From Actinomycetota bacterium (GTDB lineage: Bacteria > Actinomycetota > Acidimicrobiia > Acidimicrobiales > JAJPHD01), in contig JAJPHD010000010.1 of assembly GCA_021325455.1 (NCBI GenBank), positions 1-64,000 of the forward strand: DNA of 64,000 nucleotides, written 5' to 3'. Both the position numbers and the translations under genes were made by a program. Under the pieces are notes generated by a model that worked only from the letters and a program-made list of their open reading frames with translations, ran no database searches and had not been told where the DNA came from. This document shows, in pieces, positions 42,221-54,629 of the stretch (positions are counted from its first letter, which is position 1; the number at the start of each line of letters is the position of its first letter).

Positions 42221-43209
42221 CTGAGGGGGGCGGGAGCGGCGCCCTTCAGCCGTCCGGCGCCGGTTGGCGACCCGGCCTGCTCGTAGGCCGAGACGATGTC
42301 GGCCACGATGCGGTGGCGGACGACATCCCGCTGCGTGAGGTGGACGAAGGACAGACCCTCTATCCCCGAAAGGATGTCCTCCAGGCCGACCAGGCCTGAC
42401 CGTCCCCCGGCCACGTCCACCTGGGTGACATCCCCGGTGACCACCACCTTGGAGCCGAAGCCGATCCGGGTGAGGAACATCTTCATCTGCTCGGGGGTGG
42501 TGTTCTGCGCCTCGTCCAGGATGATGAAGCTGGCGTTAAGGGTGCGGCCGCGCATGAAGGCGAGGGGCGCGACCTCGATGGTCCCCCGGTCCATCAGCCT
42601 CTGCATGGCCTCCGGGTCGAGCAGGTCGTACAGAGCGTCGTACAGCGGCCGCAGGTAGGGGTCCACCTTGGCCATCAGGTCACCGGGAAGGAATCCCAGC
42701 CGCTCGCCGGCCTCCACCGCCGGCCGGGTGAGGATGATGCGGTTCACCTCCTTGGCCTGCAGGGCCTGGACCGCAGCGGCGACAGCCAGGTACGACTTGC
42801 CGGTACCGGCGGGCCCGATGGCAAAGGTGACGACGTTGCGTGACATGGCGTCGGTGTAGCGACGCTGGCCCACGGTCTTGGGCCGGATGCTCCGGCCCCG
42901 GGCCGAGCGCAGCACCTCCACCGTGAGGACCTCCGAGGGCCGCTCGTTGGCCTTCACCATCTCGATGGTGCGCCCCACGTTGGCGGCATCCAGCCCATGG
43001 CCCTGCTCCAGCAGGAGGACCAGCTCCTCGAACAGCCGGCCCACCCGCTCCGCCTCGTCCCCGTCCACCGTGATCTCGTTTCCCCGGACGTGGATCCGGG
43101 TGCCCCCGAACGCGCCTTCCACCAAGCGCAGCAGCTCATCGCGCTGGCCAAGCAGGCCCACCATGAGATGGTTACCGGGGACGAGGATCTTTACCTGGGT
43201 CGATGACAC
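42217..43209 (-). CDS. phoH: PhoH-like ATPase
   Basis: The 330-residue protein has an N-terminal KH-like region (LVEGAFGGTRIHVRGNEITVDGDE) and a PhoH P-loop domain with Walker A GPAGTGKSYLA and Walker B FIILDEAQNTTPEQMKMFLTR. It is linked to RNA metabolism and is regularly found upstream of ybeY. The GTG at 43209 begins the recognisable protein; no stronger start exists upstream. It heads the four-gene phoH-ybeY-CNNM-era operon, with 4-base overlaps at every junction. Confidence 0.94.
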   Translation of the reverse strand: MSSTQVKILVPGNHLMVGLLGQRDELLRLVEGAFGGTRIHVRGNEITVDGDEAERVGRLFEELVLLLEQGHGLDAANVGRTIEMVKANERPSEVLTVEVLRSARGRSIRPKTVGQRRYTDAMSRNVVTFAIGPAGTGKSYLAVAAAVQALQAKEVNRIILTRPAVEAGERLGFLPGDLMAKVDPYLRPLYDALYDLLDPEAMQRLMDRGTIEVAPLAFMRGRTLNASFIILDEAQNTTPEQMKMFLTRIGFGSKVVVTGDVTQVDVAGGRSGLVGLEDILSGIEGLSFVHLTQRDVVRHRIVADIVSAYEQAGSPTGAGRLKGAAPAPLR

Positions 43210-43286
43210 AGCTGTCGGCAGACGAGGCTAGCAGCGGCCGGGCCCGGGAGGGGCGGACCCCGCTCCCCGGACCCCCGGCCCGGACG

Positions 43287-43643
43287 TCAGCGCCGGACCA
43301 GGCGCTTGCCGCTGGGTGAGGTCCCCGAGGTGTAGGGCATCCCGTAGTAGTCGTAGATCTTGGCCTCCTCGTCCGCCGGCAGCTCGGCCCCGGCCTGGAT
43401 GGTGGGGGCGTTCTTGACCACGGACTTGGCATGCCTCACGACCAGGTAGTTCTTCCCCACGGCGGCCCCGTCGAAGGGAACGAAGGCCAGGCTGTGGCCG
43501 AGGAAGCCCATCTTCACGGCCAGGAAGGCGGGCTCGTCGGTCTCCACGTCGTAGTAGATCTCCTCCAGCCGGCCCACCTTGTCCCCCCCGGGATCGACCA
43601 CGTCCTCGCCCTTCCACTGGCTGATGTCGTCGATGGTGGCCAT
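43287..43643 (-). CDS. PRC-barrel domain protein
   Basis: The 118-residue protein matches the PRC-barrel fold: ISQWKGEDVVDPGGDKVGRLEEIYYDVETDEPAFLAVKMG, followed by LAFVPFDGAAVGKNYLVVRHAKSVVKNAPTIQ. PRC-barrel proteins act in RNA processing (RimM) or photosynthetic reaction-centre assembly; stand-alone actinobacterial copies with YDYYG tails are of unknown role, often stress-related. The ATG at 43643 has an ideal GGAGGTCC site. It is divergent from the MetE-like gene. Confidence 0.88.
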   Translation of the reverse strand: MATIDDISQWKGEDVVDPGGDKVGRLEEIYYDVETDEPAFLAVKMGFLGHSLAFVPFDGAAVGKNYLVVRHAKSVVKNAPTIQAGAELPADEEAKIYDYYGMPYTSGTSPSGKRLVRR

Positions 43644-43757
43644 GGACCTCCGCTCCTGTGCCTTGCAACCTGGCCATAGGGTAGCCACACCGGGCCCGGG
43701 GGGACCCTGGGGGGCCATGCCACCCGGTCAGCCGCCCCTGCCCGGGCCCAGGCCTCC

Positions 43758-43763
43758 TAGCGT
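43758..43763 (+). promoter_or_regulatory. -10 box of leaderless MetE-like gene
   Basis: TAGCGT lies seven bases before the GTG at 43771. Confidence 0.5.
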
Positions 43764-43770
43764 CCGGAGC

Positions 43771-44877
43771 GTGATCCGCCACCACTCCGACCACGTGGGC
43801 AGCCTCCTCAGGCCCCCCGAGCTGCTGGAGGCCAGGCAGGCCCTGGCCGCCGGCCGGCTGGCTGCACCGGCGTTCAAGGCCTTGGAGGACGAGGCGGTAG
43901 CAGGCGCCATCGCCCTCCAGGAGGAGGCGGGTTGTGAGGTGGTGACGGACGGAGAGCTGCGACGGGAGTCGTTCCAGAGCGAGCTGGCGGCGGCAGTGGG
44001 AGGCATCGAGGGCGCCGGCTTGGACGCCTGGCTCTGGGGATCCTGGCACTCCGACGAGCTGGGGGACAGGGCCCTGCCCCGCCCCCCCGGGCTGGCCGTG
44101 GTCGCCCCCCTCAGGCGCCAGCGGAGCCTGGCTGCGGAGGAGTTCACCTTCCTGCGTTGCCACACCACCCGAACCCCCAAGGTCACGCTGCCGAGCCCCA
44201 GCCTGTTCGCCAACCTGTGGGACCCCGAGCGCTCCACTGCCGCCTATCCGAGCTTCGACCGCTTCATGGAGGACGTGGCGGGCGTGCTGGTGGACGAGGT
44301 CCGGGAGCTGGCCCGCCTCGGGGCCACGTACATACAGCTCGACGCCCCCCAGTACCCGCTGCTCATCGACCCGGCGTGGAGGTCCTTCTACGAGGCGAGG
44401 GGCTGGCCGGGGGAGAGCTGGCTCCGCTACGGGGTCGACCTGGACAACTCCGTCATCGACGCCGCCCCGGGGGTGACCTTCGGGGTCCATCTCTGCCGGG
44501 GCAACCAGGGCTCCCGCTGGCTGGTCAGTGGCGGGTACGAGGAGGTCGCCCAGCCCATCTTCGGGATGGTCCACGCCCATCGCCTGCTCCTGGAGTACGA
44601 CGACCCCCGTTCGGGCGGCTTCGAGCCGCTGCGCTTCGTCCCCGAGGACAAGCAGGTCATCCTGGGCCTGGTCACCACCAAGAGTGGACGCCAGGAGCGA
44701 GACGACGAGCTGGAGGCCCGGGTCATGCAGGCGGCCCGCTTCGTCGGCCTGGAGCGCCTCGGGCTCGGGACGCAATGCGGCTTCTCCAGCTCGGTCGTGG
44801 GCAACGCCGTGACCGTGGAGGACGAGAGGGCCAAGCTGTCCACCATCTCCAGGGTGGCGGCGCGCATCTGGGGCTGA
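43771..44877 (+). CDS. Cobalamin-independent methionine-synthase-like protein
   Basis: The 368-residue protein corresponds to the C-terminal catalytic barrel of Met[59 protein letters not shown], and [11 protein letters not shown] with [11 protein letters not shown] supplying likely zinc ligands (His, Cys, Glu, Cys). It lacks the N-terminal half of full MetE, as in archaeal-type and xenobiotic-linked members, so the methyl donor and acceptor are not certain. Start GTG at 43771 is leaderless. It converges with the MFS gene. Confidence 0.85.
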   Translation: MIRHHSDHVGSLLRPPELLEARQALAAGRLAAPAFKALEDEAVAGAIALQEEAGCEVVTDGELRRESFQSELAAAVGGIEGAGLDAWLWGSWHSDELGDRALPRPPGLAVVAPLRRQRSLAAEEFTFLRCHTTRTPKVTLPSPSLFANLWDPERSTAAYPSFDRFMEDVAGVLVDEVRELARLGATYIQLDAPQYPLLIDPAWRSFYEARGWPGESWLRYGVDLDNSVIDAAPGVTFGVHLCRGNQGSRWLVSGGYEEVAQPIFGMVHAHRLLLEYDDPRSGGFEPLRFVPEDKQVILGLVTTKSGRQERDDELEARVMQAARFVGLERLGLGTQCGFSSSVVGNAVTVEDERAKLSTISRVAARIWG

Positions 44878-44941
44878 AGCCCGACCGCCATCCGGCCCCC
44901 CGGTGCTCGCCTCCCCGAGGGGCCACCCCGGGGGTCCGTGC

Positions 44942-46318
44942 TCAGGTGGACACCTGCTCCAGCGCCAGGCGGCTGGCCGCCGGGCCGGCCAGGGCCAGCA
45001 GGCCGGCGAGGAGGCCGGTGACCCCGATGATGGCGAAGCCGGCGAAGAAGGACAGGTCGGCCACCCAGATGGGAAGCACGACAGCACCCAGGGCGCCTCC
45101 GAGGTGTCCGATCCCGTCGCTGAAGGCGAAGCCCGTAGCCCTGGCCCGGGTGGGGAAGCTCTCCGCCGTGAAGGTGTAGGCCGCCTGCAGGTAGCTGCCG
45201 AGGGCGAAGGAGGCGAGGAACGACCCCCCTATCACCACGCCCTCGTTGACCGACGAGCCCACGAGGAGCATCCCCACCAGCCAGACCACCGTGGAAGCGG
45301 CAACGAGGCGCTTTCGCTCGAAGGAGTCGGCTGCCCAGGCCATCACCGCTGCGCCGACGGGGTAGCCGATGGCTCCTATGGCCAGGTAGAGGATGCCGGC
45401 GCTCAGGCCATGGGCCTTGTAGAGCTGGGCGGCGTCCCCCAAGAAGCCGTAGTTGCCGATGTACCACAGGAACCACATCGGTATGAACACGGCCAGGCGG
45501 GAGGAGTAGGGCCGGCGGAACAGGAACCGCACGGGGAAGCCCCGCGTGGAGACGTCCACCTGGGCGGGCCGGGGCGGGGGCAGCGTGATGCCCCGGCGCC
45601 GTACCGTCTCCTCCATCCTGGCCACGATGCCCTCCGCCTCGCCCAGGCGCCCGTGGAGGACCAGCCACCGGGGCGACTCGGGCAGCTCGAAGCGAGCAGC
45701 CAGGCCGATGACGGCTATGACACCGCCGATCACGAACAGGTAGCGCCATCCGTTGTGGAGGTGGGGGACCAGGCCCAGGGCCACGAAGGGCGTCACCGCC
45801 TGGCCGATGATCCCGATCAGGAAGGTGAAGACCGATATGCGCCCCCGCCGGGCCGCCGGGGACAGCTCGCCCACATAGGTGGATACGAGGTTGAGGTCGG
45901 CACCGACTCCCATCCCGGTTATGAAGCGGAAGAGCGTCAGAGTCACGATCCCCTGCGAGGCGGCGTCGCCAAAGGAGCCGACGGCGGTCAGCAGGATAGT
46001 GACCAGGAGCAGCCGGAACCGGCCGTAGCGGTCAGCGAGGGTCCCGATGGCAAGCGACCCCACGATGTAGCCGATGAGCCCGATGGCCAGGGCGGCAAAG
46101 AGGCTCTCGGCGCTGGAGAGGTGGAACTGGGTGTTGATGGCAGGGATGGCGAAGCCGATGTCGGTGATGTCGTAGAAGGTGAAGAAGTAGCCGACACCGA
46201 TGATGGCAAGGTACGTCCAGGGCAGCGACCAGGTCGGTATCCGGTCCTGGCGGGCCAGGATGTCCGTGCCGCGGTCGCCGAGCGAGCGATCCCCTGGGCC
46301 AGGGTGGGTACGGGCCAT
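44942..46318 (-). CDS. MFS transporter, sugar/metabolite-proton symporter type
   Basis: The 458-residue protein has 12 hydrophobic segments and the sugar-porter signatures: [16 protein letters not shown] between helices 2 and 3, [57 protein letters not shown], and [23 protein letters not shown]. It resembles the AAHS/metabolite:H+ symporter group for aromatic acids or other organic acids more than hexose carriers. The ATG at 46318 begins the usual cytosolic N-terminus. It is divergent from gcvP with 75 bases between. Confidence 0.9.
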   Translation of the reverse strand: MARTHPGPGDRSLGDRGTDILARQDRIPTWSLPWTYLAIIGVGYFFTFYDITDIGFAIPAINTQFHLSSAESLFAALAIGLIGYIVGSLAIGTLADRYGRFRLLLVTILLTAVGSFGDAASQGIVTLTLFRFITGMGVGADLNLVSTYVGELSPAARRGRISVFTFLIGIIGQAVTPFVALGLVPHLHNGWRYLFVIGGVIAVIGLAARFELPESPRWLVLHGRLGEAEGIVARMEETVRRRGITLPPPRPAQVDVSTRGFPVRFLFRRPYSSRLAVFIPMWFLWYIGNYGFLGDAAQLYKAHGLSAGILYLAIGAIGYPVGAAVMAWAADSFERKRLVAASTVVWLVGMLLVGSSVNEGVVIGGSFLASFALGSYLQAAYTFTAESFPTRARATGFAFSDGIGHLGGALGAVVLPIWVADLSFFAGFAIIGVTGLLAGLLALAGPAASRLALEQVST

Positions 46319-46378
46319 GCCCAACCCTCTACCCCCCAGAGCCTGGCGCGCCAACCGGGAGAAGGCGCCACCAGCAGC

Positions 46379-46384
46379 TATCCT
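46379..46384 (+). promoter_or_regulatory. -10 box of leaderless gcvP
   Basis: TATCCT lies nine bases before the GTG at 46394. Confidence 0.45.
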
Positions 46385-46393
46385 GGCCGGGAC

Positions 46394-49261
<2,868 letters not shown>

Positions 49262-49287
49262 GGAGGGAGTAAGCGGCCACTCCGATC

Positions 49288-49319
49288 CCGCCGAGGGGCT
49301 GCTGCCCGCCCCTCGGCGG
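49288..49319 (+). terminator. Hairpin terminator between gcvP and SDR gene
   Basis: A perfect 12-base inverted repeat (CCGCCGAGGGGC at 49288-49299, complement at 49308-49319) with an 8-base loop between convergent genes; it could serve both strands. Confidence 0.65.
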
Positions 49320-49400
49320 AGGCATCCCGGATTGGGTACCGAGCTCGGGCGGAGGGGGCATGGACCCTTAGGTGTAGCTGGCCACCCCCGAGGCCATCTC

Positions 49401-50168
49401 TCAGAGGGGCGTCACGTAGGCGGCGTGGATGCCCCCGTCGGCGAGGAGGGCGGTGGCGGTGATGAAGGAGGAGTCGTCGGAGGCGAGGAACGCAGCCACG
49501 GCGGCAATCTCCTCCGGAGAGCCGAAGCGCCCCATCGGCACATGCACCAAGCGGCGGGCAGCCTGCTCGGGGTCCTTGGCGAACAGCTCGTGCAGGAGGG
49601 GGGTGGCCACCGGGCCCGGGCAGAGGGCGTTCACCCTCACCCCTTGGCGGGCAAACTGGACCCCGAGCTCGCGGGATAGGGCCAGCACGCCCCCCTTCGA
49701 GGCGGTGTAGGAGACCTGGCTGGTGGCCGCGCCCATGACCGAGACGAACGAGGCCGTGTTGATGACCGAACCTCCCCCACCCTCCACCAGGTGGGGGATG
49801 CCGTACTTGCAGCACAGGTACACCGAGGTCAGGTTCACTTCCTGGACCCGGTGCCAGGTTTGGAGGTCGGTATCGAGGATGGAGGTGTCCTCGGGGGGGG
49901 AGATTCCCGCGTTGTTGAAGCAGACGTCGAGGCGCCCATAGCGCTCCAGGGCCTCCCCGTACATCGCCTGGACATCGCCTGGCGAGGTCACATCGGCCCT
50001 CACGAAGTGGCCGCCCACCTCCCCGGCGACCGCCTTTCCTTCGGCCTCGTCCAGGTCGGCCACCACGACCAGGGCCCCCTCTTCGGCAAACCGGCGGGAG
50101 CTGGCCCGGCCGATCCCGCTGGCGGCACCGGTGATGACGGCCACCCTGCCCTGCAGGCGGCCGCTCAT
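49401..50168 (-). CDS. Short-chain dehydrogenase/reductase of amine-catabolic unit
   Basis: The 255-residue classical SDR has the cofactor motif TGAASGIG near residue 14, an Asp at the end of strand 2 (VVADLDEA, favouring NAD), the NNAGIS motif, catalytic Ser/Tyr/Lys in NTASFVSVMG and SYTASKGG, and the C-terminal NALCPGPVATPL. The ATG at 50168 overlaps the aldehyde dehydrogenase stop (ATGA). It is the last gene of a four-gene operon after permease, glutamine-synthetase-like ligase and aldehyde dehydrogenase, so it probably oxidises an alcohol intermediate in the same pathway; that is inference. Confidence 0.92.
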   Translation of the reverse strand: MSGRLQGRVAVITGAASGIGRASSRRFAEEGALVVVADLDEAEGKAVAGEVGGHFVRADVTSPGDVQAMYGEALERYGRLDVCFNNAGISPPEDTSILDTDLQTWHRVQEVNLTSVYLCCKYGIPHLVEGGGGSVINTASFVSVMGAATSQVSYTASKGGVLALSRELGVQFARQGVRVNALCPGPVATPLLHELFAKDPEQAARRLVHVPMGRFGSPEEIAAVAAFLASDDSSFITATALLADGGIHAAYVTPL

Positions 50169-51529
50169 GAGCCTCCTTCCGTGGAGATGAAGACGTTCTT
50201 CAGGTCGGTGAAGGCGTCAGGGGCGTCCGGCCCCAGTTCCCGGCCCAGGCCGGACTGCTTGAAGCCCCCGAAGGGGGTCCAGTACCTGACCGAGGTGTGC
50301 GAGTTGACCGAGAGGTTGCCGGCCTCCACGGCCCGCGCCACCCGCAGGGCCCTTCCCAGGTTCTCGGTCCAGATCGATCCCGATAGCCCGTACAAGGTGT
50401 CGTTGGCCATACGTACGGCATCCTCCTCCTCGTCGAACCCGGCCACTACCAGCACGGGGCCGAATATCTCCTCCCTCATCGCCCGGTCCTCGGGAGGGAC
50501 GGGAGCCAGCACAGTAGGCGGGAACCAATAGCCAGGCCCGGCAGGAACCTGTCCCCTTATGACGACCGGCACCCCCTCGGGGACGTAGGAGGCCACCTTC
50601 TCCCGCTGTGACGAGCTGATCAGTGGGCCCATCTGGGAGGACTCCTCGGCCGGATCGGCCACCCGCACGCCCAGCACGGCCGGTTCGAGGAGAGCTAGGA
50701 ACTCCTCCAGCACGCTGCGCTGCACCAGGATGCGGGATCGAGCGCAGCAGTCCTGTCCGGCGTTGTCGAAAGCCGCCATGGGGGCGCTGGCCGCAGCCCG
50801 ACCCAGGTCGGCGTCGGCGAAGACGATGTTGGCCGACTTCCCACCCAACTCCAAGGTCAGCCTCTTCACCTGATCGGCACAGCCGGCCATGACCCGCTTC
50901 CCCACCTCGGTTGAGCCCGTGAAACAGACCTTGCGCACGGCTGGGTGGGTGACCAGACGCCAGCCCACCACCGAGCCCCGCCCCGCCACCACCTCGAGCA
51001 CCCCTTCTGGCAGCCCCGCCTCCAGGGCCAGCTCACCCAGGCGGAGAGCGGTGAGGGGTGTCAGCTCGGCCGGCTTCACCACCGCGGTGTTGCCCGCCGC
51101 CAGGGCCGGGGCCAGGCCCCAGGAGGCGATGGGCATGGGGAAGTTCCAGGGCACTATCACCCCCACCACGCCCAGCGGCTCGGGGAAGGTGAGGTCGATC
51201 CCGCCCGGCACGGGGATCTGCCGGCCCGAGAGCCGCTCCGGCGCCCCTGAGTAGTAAAGGAGGACGTCCCTCACGTTGCCGGCCTCCCACCTGGCGTTAG
51301 AGATGGTATGGCCGGCGTTGGCCACCTCCAGGCGCGCCAGCTCCTCGAGGTGGCCGTCCACCTCTTCGGCGAAACGCCGGAGAAGGCGCGCCCGGTCGGC
51401 AGGAGCCATCTGCCTCCAGGCGGGAAAGGCCGCTGCCGCCCTGGCGATGGCCATGTCGGCTTCCTCCTCCGAGGCCAGCGCAACGGTAGCAACGACCTCT
51501 TCGGTGGCAGGGTTGAGGACAGCGCTCAC
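50165..51529 (-). CDS. NAD(P)-dependent aldehyde dehydrogenase
   Basis: The 454-residue enzyme has the ALDH pattern: VIVPWNFPMPIASWGLAPALAAGNTAVVKPAE, catalytic Glu in LTLELGGKSANIVFADAD, nucleophilic Cys in NAGQDCCARSRI, and EEIFGPVLVVAGFDEEEDAVRMANDTLYGLSGSIWT. It resembles the gamma-aminobutyraldehyde/PuuC-type branch. The GTG at 51529 overlaps the stop of the glutamine-synthetase-like gene (GTGA). In this operon it probably oxidises a gamma-glutamyl or amino aldehyde. Confidence 0.93.
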   Translation of the reverse strand: MSAVLNPATEEVVATVALASEEEADMAIARAAAAFPAWRQMAPADRARLLRRFAEEVDGHLEELARLEVANAGHTISNARWEAGNVRDVLLYYSGAPERLSGRQIPVPGGIDLTFPEPLGVVGVIVPWNFPMPIASWGLAPALAAGNTAVVKPAELTPLTALRLGELALEAGLPEGVLEVVAGRGSVVGWRLVTHPAVRKVCFTGSTEVGKRVMAGCADQVKRLTLELGGKSANIVFADADLGRAAASAPMAAFDNAGQDCCARSRILVQRSVLEEFLALLEPAVLGVRVADPAEESSQMGPLISSSQREKVASYVPEGVPVVIRGQVPAGPGYWFPPTVLAPVPPEDRAMREEIFGPVLVVAGFDEEEDAVRMANDTLYGLSGSIWTENLGRALRVARAVEAGNLSVNSHTSVRYWTPFGGFKQSGLGRELGPDAPDAFTDLKNVFISTEGGS

Positions 51530-52920
51530 AGCCTCTCGAACCCCCGGAACCGCTCCCAGTCCGTCACGGCAGCATCGAAGCTCTCCACCTCGACCCTGGC
51601 CATGTTCACGTAGTGGTCGACCACCTCGTCACCGAAGGCCGACCGGGCCATGGAGCTCTTGGCAAAGCGCTCCATGGCCTCCCGAAGGGTTGTCGGGACC
51701 CGCGGGTAGTCACCCCGGTAGGCGTTTCCCCGGGCCTCCGGCTCAAGGGTCAGGCCCTCCTCCACTCCGTGGATGCCAGCGGCTATCAGCGCGGCGAGCG
51801 CCAGGTACGGGTTCACATCTCCGCCGGGGACCCGGTTCTCCATGCGGAGCGAGGGTCCGTGCCCCACCACCCGCAAGGCACAGGTCCGGTTGTCCCGGCC
51901 CCAGGCCACCGCCGTCGGGGCAAATGATCCGGCTACATAGCGCTTGTAGGAGTTGATGTTGGGGGCGAGGAGCAAGGTCAGCTCCGGGAGAGTCGCCAAC
52001 TGGCCGGCCAAGAAGCGCTCGAAGGTGGGCGAGAAGCAGCTCCCGTCCCGCCCGGCCAGCACAGGCCGGTCCTCGGCGTCACGGAGGGAGAGATGGATAT
52101 GGCAGGAGTTCCCCTCTCGCTCGTCGACCTTGGGCATGAAGGTGAGCGACATCCCCTCCTGGGCCGCGATCTCCTTGGCTCCGCACTTGTAGACGACGTG
52201 GTTGTCAGCGGTGGTAAGGGCATCGGCGTAGCGGAAGGCGATCTCGTGCTGGCCCCGGTTGCACTCACCCTTTGCCGATTCCACCACCAGGCCGGCACCA
52301 GCCATCCCGTTGCGGATCCGGCGCAGGAGCGGCTCGACCCGGGCGGTGCCGAGAACCGAGTAGTCCACGTTGTACTGGTTGGCCGGGTTGAGGCCACGGT
52401 ACCCCCTCCGCCATGCCTCCTCGTAGGTATCCCGGAAGACCATGAACTCGAGCTCGGTCCCCGCCAGGGCCGTCCAGCCATGACGGGCGAGGGCCTTCAC
52501 CTGGCGTTGCAGGACCTGGCGGGGAGAGGCCGTCACTGGGGAGCCGTCCTCCCAGGTCACGTCGGCCAGGCACAGGGCCGTAGCCTCCTGCCAGGGGATG
52601 AGCCGGAGAGTGGCCAGGTCGGGACGGAGGCGGAAGTCCCCGTACCCGCGCTCCCAGCTGGCCATGGCATAGCCATCCACGGTGGCCATGTCCACGTCGA
52701 CGGCGAGCAGGTAGTTGCAGGCCTCCGCACCCTCTTCGACCACATGGTCCAAGAAGTGCCGAGCATGGTAGCGCTTTCCTTGCAGGCGGCCCTGCATGTC
52801 GGTCATGGCGAGAACGACAGTGTCCACGTGCCCGCTTGCCACCAGGTCGCGAAGCTGGTCGAGGGCCAGAGGCGCCTGAGGGCCCGAAGTGGGTGGCCAG
52901 ACCTGGGACGGCGCTGTCAA
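51526..52920 (-). CDS. Glutamine-synthetase-family gamma-glutamyl-amine ligase (GlnA3/GlnA4/PuuA-like)
   Basis: The 464-residue protein keeps GS catalytic motifs (AGTELEFMVFRDTY, ECNRGQHEIAFRYADALTTADNHVVYK, MPKVDEREGNSCHIHLSL, NINSYKRYVAGSFAPTAVAWGRDNRTCALRV, ENRVPGGDVNPYLALAALIAAG). N-terminal VDTVVLAMTDMQGRLQGKRYHA is typical of GlnA-like enzymes that glutamylate polyamines or ethanolamine rather than ammonia. A TTG start at 52920 overlapping the permease stop (TTGA) is proposed, since no ATG or GTG precedes the conserved start; this is unusual. Its permease, aldehyde dehydrogenase and SDR neighbours support a catabolic gamma-glutamylation role. Confidence 0.88.
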   Translation of the reverse strand: MTAPSQVWPPTSGPQAPLALDQLRDLVASGHVDTVVLAMTDMQGRLQGKRYHARHFLDHVVEEGAEACNYLLAVDVDMATVDGYAMASWERGYGDFRLRPDLATLRLIPWQEATALCLADVTWEDGSPVTASPRQVLQRQVKALARHGWTALAGTELEFMVFRDTYEEAWRRGYRGLNPANQYNVDYSVLGTARVEPLLRRIRNGMAGAGLVVESAKGECNRGQHEIAFRYADALTTADNHVVYKCGAKEIAAQEGMSLTFMPKVDEREGNSCHIHLSLRDAEDRPVLAGRDGSCFSPTFERFLAGQLATLPELTLLLAPNINSYKRYVAGSFAPTAVAWGRDNRTCALRVVGHGPSLRMENRVPGGDVNPYLALAALIAAGIHGVEEGLTLEPEARGNAYRGDYPRVPTTLREAMERFAKSSMARSAFGDEVVDHYVNMARVEVESFDAAVTDWERFRGFERL

Positions 52921-54464
52921 GCCAGTTGCTCCAACTCCCGCTCGATGGCAGACAGCTCCTCCGGCGTGCCCTGCACCTTGGGGCCGGTGAACCACTTCCG
53001 GGCCGACACTCCCCACCACAGAGCGGCACCGCCCAGCACGATGGCAAAGACTATGGGGGTGTAGTTCAAGGTCTTGAAGGTGACAGGAGAAACCGCCGGC
53101 AACATGAAGAGGACGATGATAACCCCTCCCCAGATGGTGGCCACTATGCCCACCGGCTTGCTCCACCGACCCAGGTGCCAGGGACCCGGTTCGAAGCTCT
53201 TGCCCCGCAGGAGCCGGAGGAACACAGGGGTGACGTAGGCGGCATAGAGCCCTATCGTGGCTATGGAGGTGACGGCCGCGTAGGCCACGGCGCTGCCCAG
53301 GTAGGGGACAGAGAGGATGAAAGCCCCCACCGCCCCGAACCACACGGCGTTGGTCGGCGTACGTGTCCGCTTGTTGATGCGGTGCCAGAATCCCGAGAAG
53401 GGGACCGCTCCGTCCCGGGAGAAGGCGTAGATCATCCGGGAGTTGGCCGTGACCGAGCACATCCCGCAATAGAACTGGGCCACGTTGGCGATTATCAGCA
53501 GGGCTACCGCCATCTTCACACCAACGGCATCGAGGAAGATCTGGGCCGGCGGCACCCCCGTGGGCGAGGAGAGCTCCTTGCTGTAGTTCTGGATGGCGAA
53601 GGTGACCCCGAGGAGCAGCACCCAACCGGCCACCAGCGACACCAGGATCGAGCGCACGATGCCCCGTGGGCCGGCGATCGCCGCGCTGCGGGTCTCCTCG
53701 GACATGTGCGCCGAGGCGTCATAGCCGGTGAAGGTGTACTGGGCGTTGAGCAGGCCCAGGAAGAAGACGTAGGGCACGGCGCCCCAGCCGGTGAAGTTCT
53801 TGAAGCTGAGGAACACGAACGAGGCCGGCTGGTGGTGGGTCGGCACGAAGATCAGCACCGCCACGATGATGATGACGCCGAGGATGTGCCACCACACGCT
53901 GAGGTTGGAGAGGAACGCCACCAGCCGGATCCCATAGGTGTTGAGCAGGCCGTGTAGGAACAGGATCCCGGCCAGCAGCTCGATCGTATGGGCCGGCGTG
54001 GCCGCGAACCCGGTGAGGATCTCCAGCCAAGCGTTGAGGAACAGGGCGCAGCCGAAATCGATGCCCGCCGTCACCGCTACCTGGCCGATCAGGTTGAACC
54101 AGCCCGTGAACCACGACCATGCCGGGCCGTGCCTCGGGGACAGGCGCGCCGCCCAGTAGTAGAGGCCTCCTGCCGTGGGGTAGCTCGAGCACACCTCGGC
54201 CATGCCCAAGCCGATGATGGTGACGAGGCCACCGACGATGAGCCAGCCCCAGATGATGGCCATGGGACCACCCGTGGACATGCCGTACCCATACAGCGTC
54301 AGGCACCCCGACAGGATCGAGATGATGGTGAAGGACACCGCGAAGTTCGAGAAGCCCGACATTCGCCGGCGGAGCTCCTGGGCGTACCCCAGCTCGTGGA
54401 GCCGCATGGCGTCGGCATCCGCCACCGGCTCCCCCACGCCAACTGCCTCCGAACGGAGTTCCAC
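52917..54464 (-). CDS. APC-superfamily amino acid/amine permease
   Basis: The 515-residue protein has about 12 membrane segments and the consensus start of the amino acid/GABA/choline transporter group: LHELGYAQELRRRMSGFSNFAVSFTIISILSGCLTLYGYGM, then MAEVCSSYPTAGGLYYWAARLSP and TGYDASAHMSEETRSAAIAGPRGI. It imports an amine or amino acid. The GTG at 54464 begins the conserved N-terminus. It is the first gene of the operon, read from a near-consensus promoter at 54563-54590 with a 5' leader of about 90 bases containing a hairpin. Confidence 0.93.
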   Translation of the reverse strand: MELRSEAVGVGEPVADADAMRLHELGYAQELRRRMSGFSNFAVSFTIISILSGCLTLYGYGMSTGGPMAIIWGWLIVGGLVTIIGLGMAEVCSSYPTAGGLYYWAARLSPRHGPAWSWFTGWFNLIGQVAVTAGIDFGCALFLNAWLEILTGFAATPAHTIELLAGILFLHGLLNTYGIRLVAFLSNLSVWWHILGVIIIVAVLIFVPTHHQPASFVFLSFKNFTGWGAVPYVFFLGLLNAQYTFTGYDASAHMSEETRSAAIAGPRGIVRSILVSLVAGWVLLLGVTFAIQNYSKELSSPTGVPPAQIFLDAVGVKMAVALLIIANVAQFYCGMCSVTANSRMIYAFSRDGAVPFSGFWHRINKRTRTPTNAVWFGAVGAFILSVPYLGSAVAYAAVTSIATIGLYAAYVTPVFLRLLRGKSFEPGPWHLGRWSKPVGIVATIWGGVIIVLFMLPAVSPVTFKTLNYTPIVFAIVLGGAALWWGVSARKWFTGPKVQGTPEELSAIERELEQLA

Positions 54465-54485
54465 TTTCGTCCCCCTCGCTGTGCA

Positions 54486-54510
54486 GCGGGCGGCCGCTGG
54501 CGCCGCCCGC
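54486..54510 (-). promoter_or_regulatory. Leader hairpin of the permease operon
   Basis: A perfect 9-base inverted repeat (GCGGGCGGC at 54486-54494, complement at 54502-54510) lies in the transcribed leader, 22 bases before the permease start. It could affect translation or be an operator; no terminator U tract. Confidence 0.4.
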
Positions 54511-54562
54511 CAGTGGCCACCACCGTGACCACCACTAAAGGACTGTTTTCACCCCTATTGGG

Positions 54563-54590
54563 ATAGTACTCCTGTGGAAGCGGGTGTCAA
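54563..54590 (-). promoter_or_regulatory. Sigma-A promoter of permease-GS-ALDH-SDR operon
   Basis: On the minus strand a perfect -35 TTGACA (54585-54590) and -10 TACTAT (54563-54568) are separated by 16 bases, predicting initiation near 54556. A nearby CCCAATAGGGG inverted repeat just downstream of the -10 may be an operator for the adjacent FadR-type regulator. Confidence 0.7.
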
Positions 54591-54629
54591 GGGTGGCCGC
54601 CGCCCTGGGACTTGCCCGGACGGGGGAAG

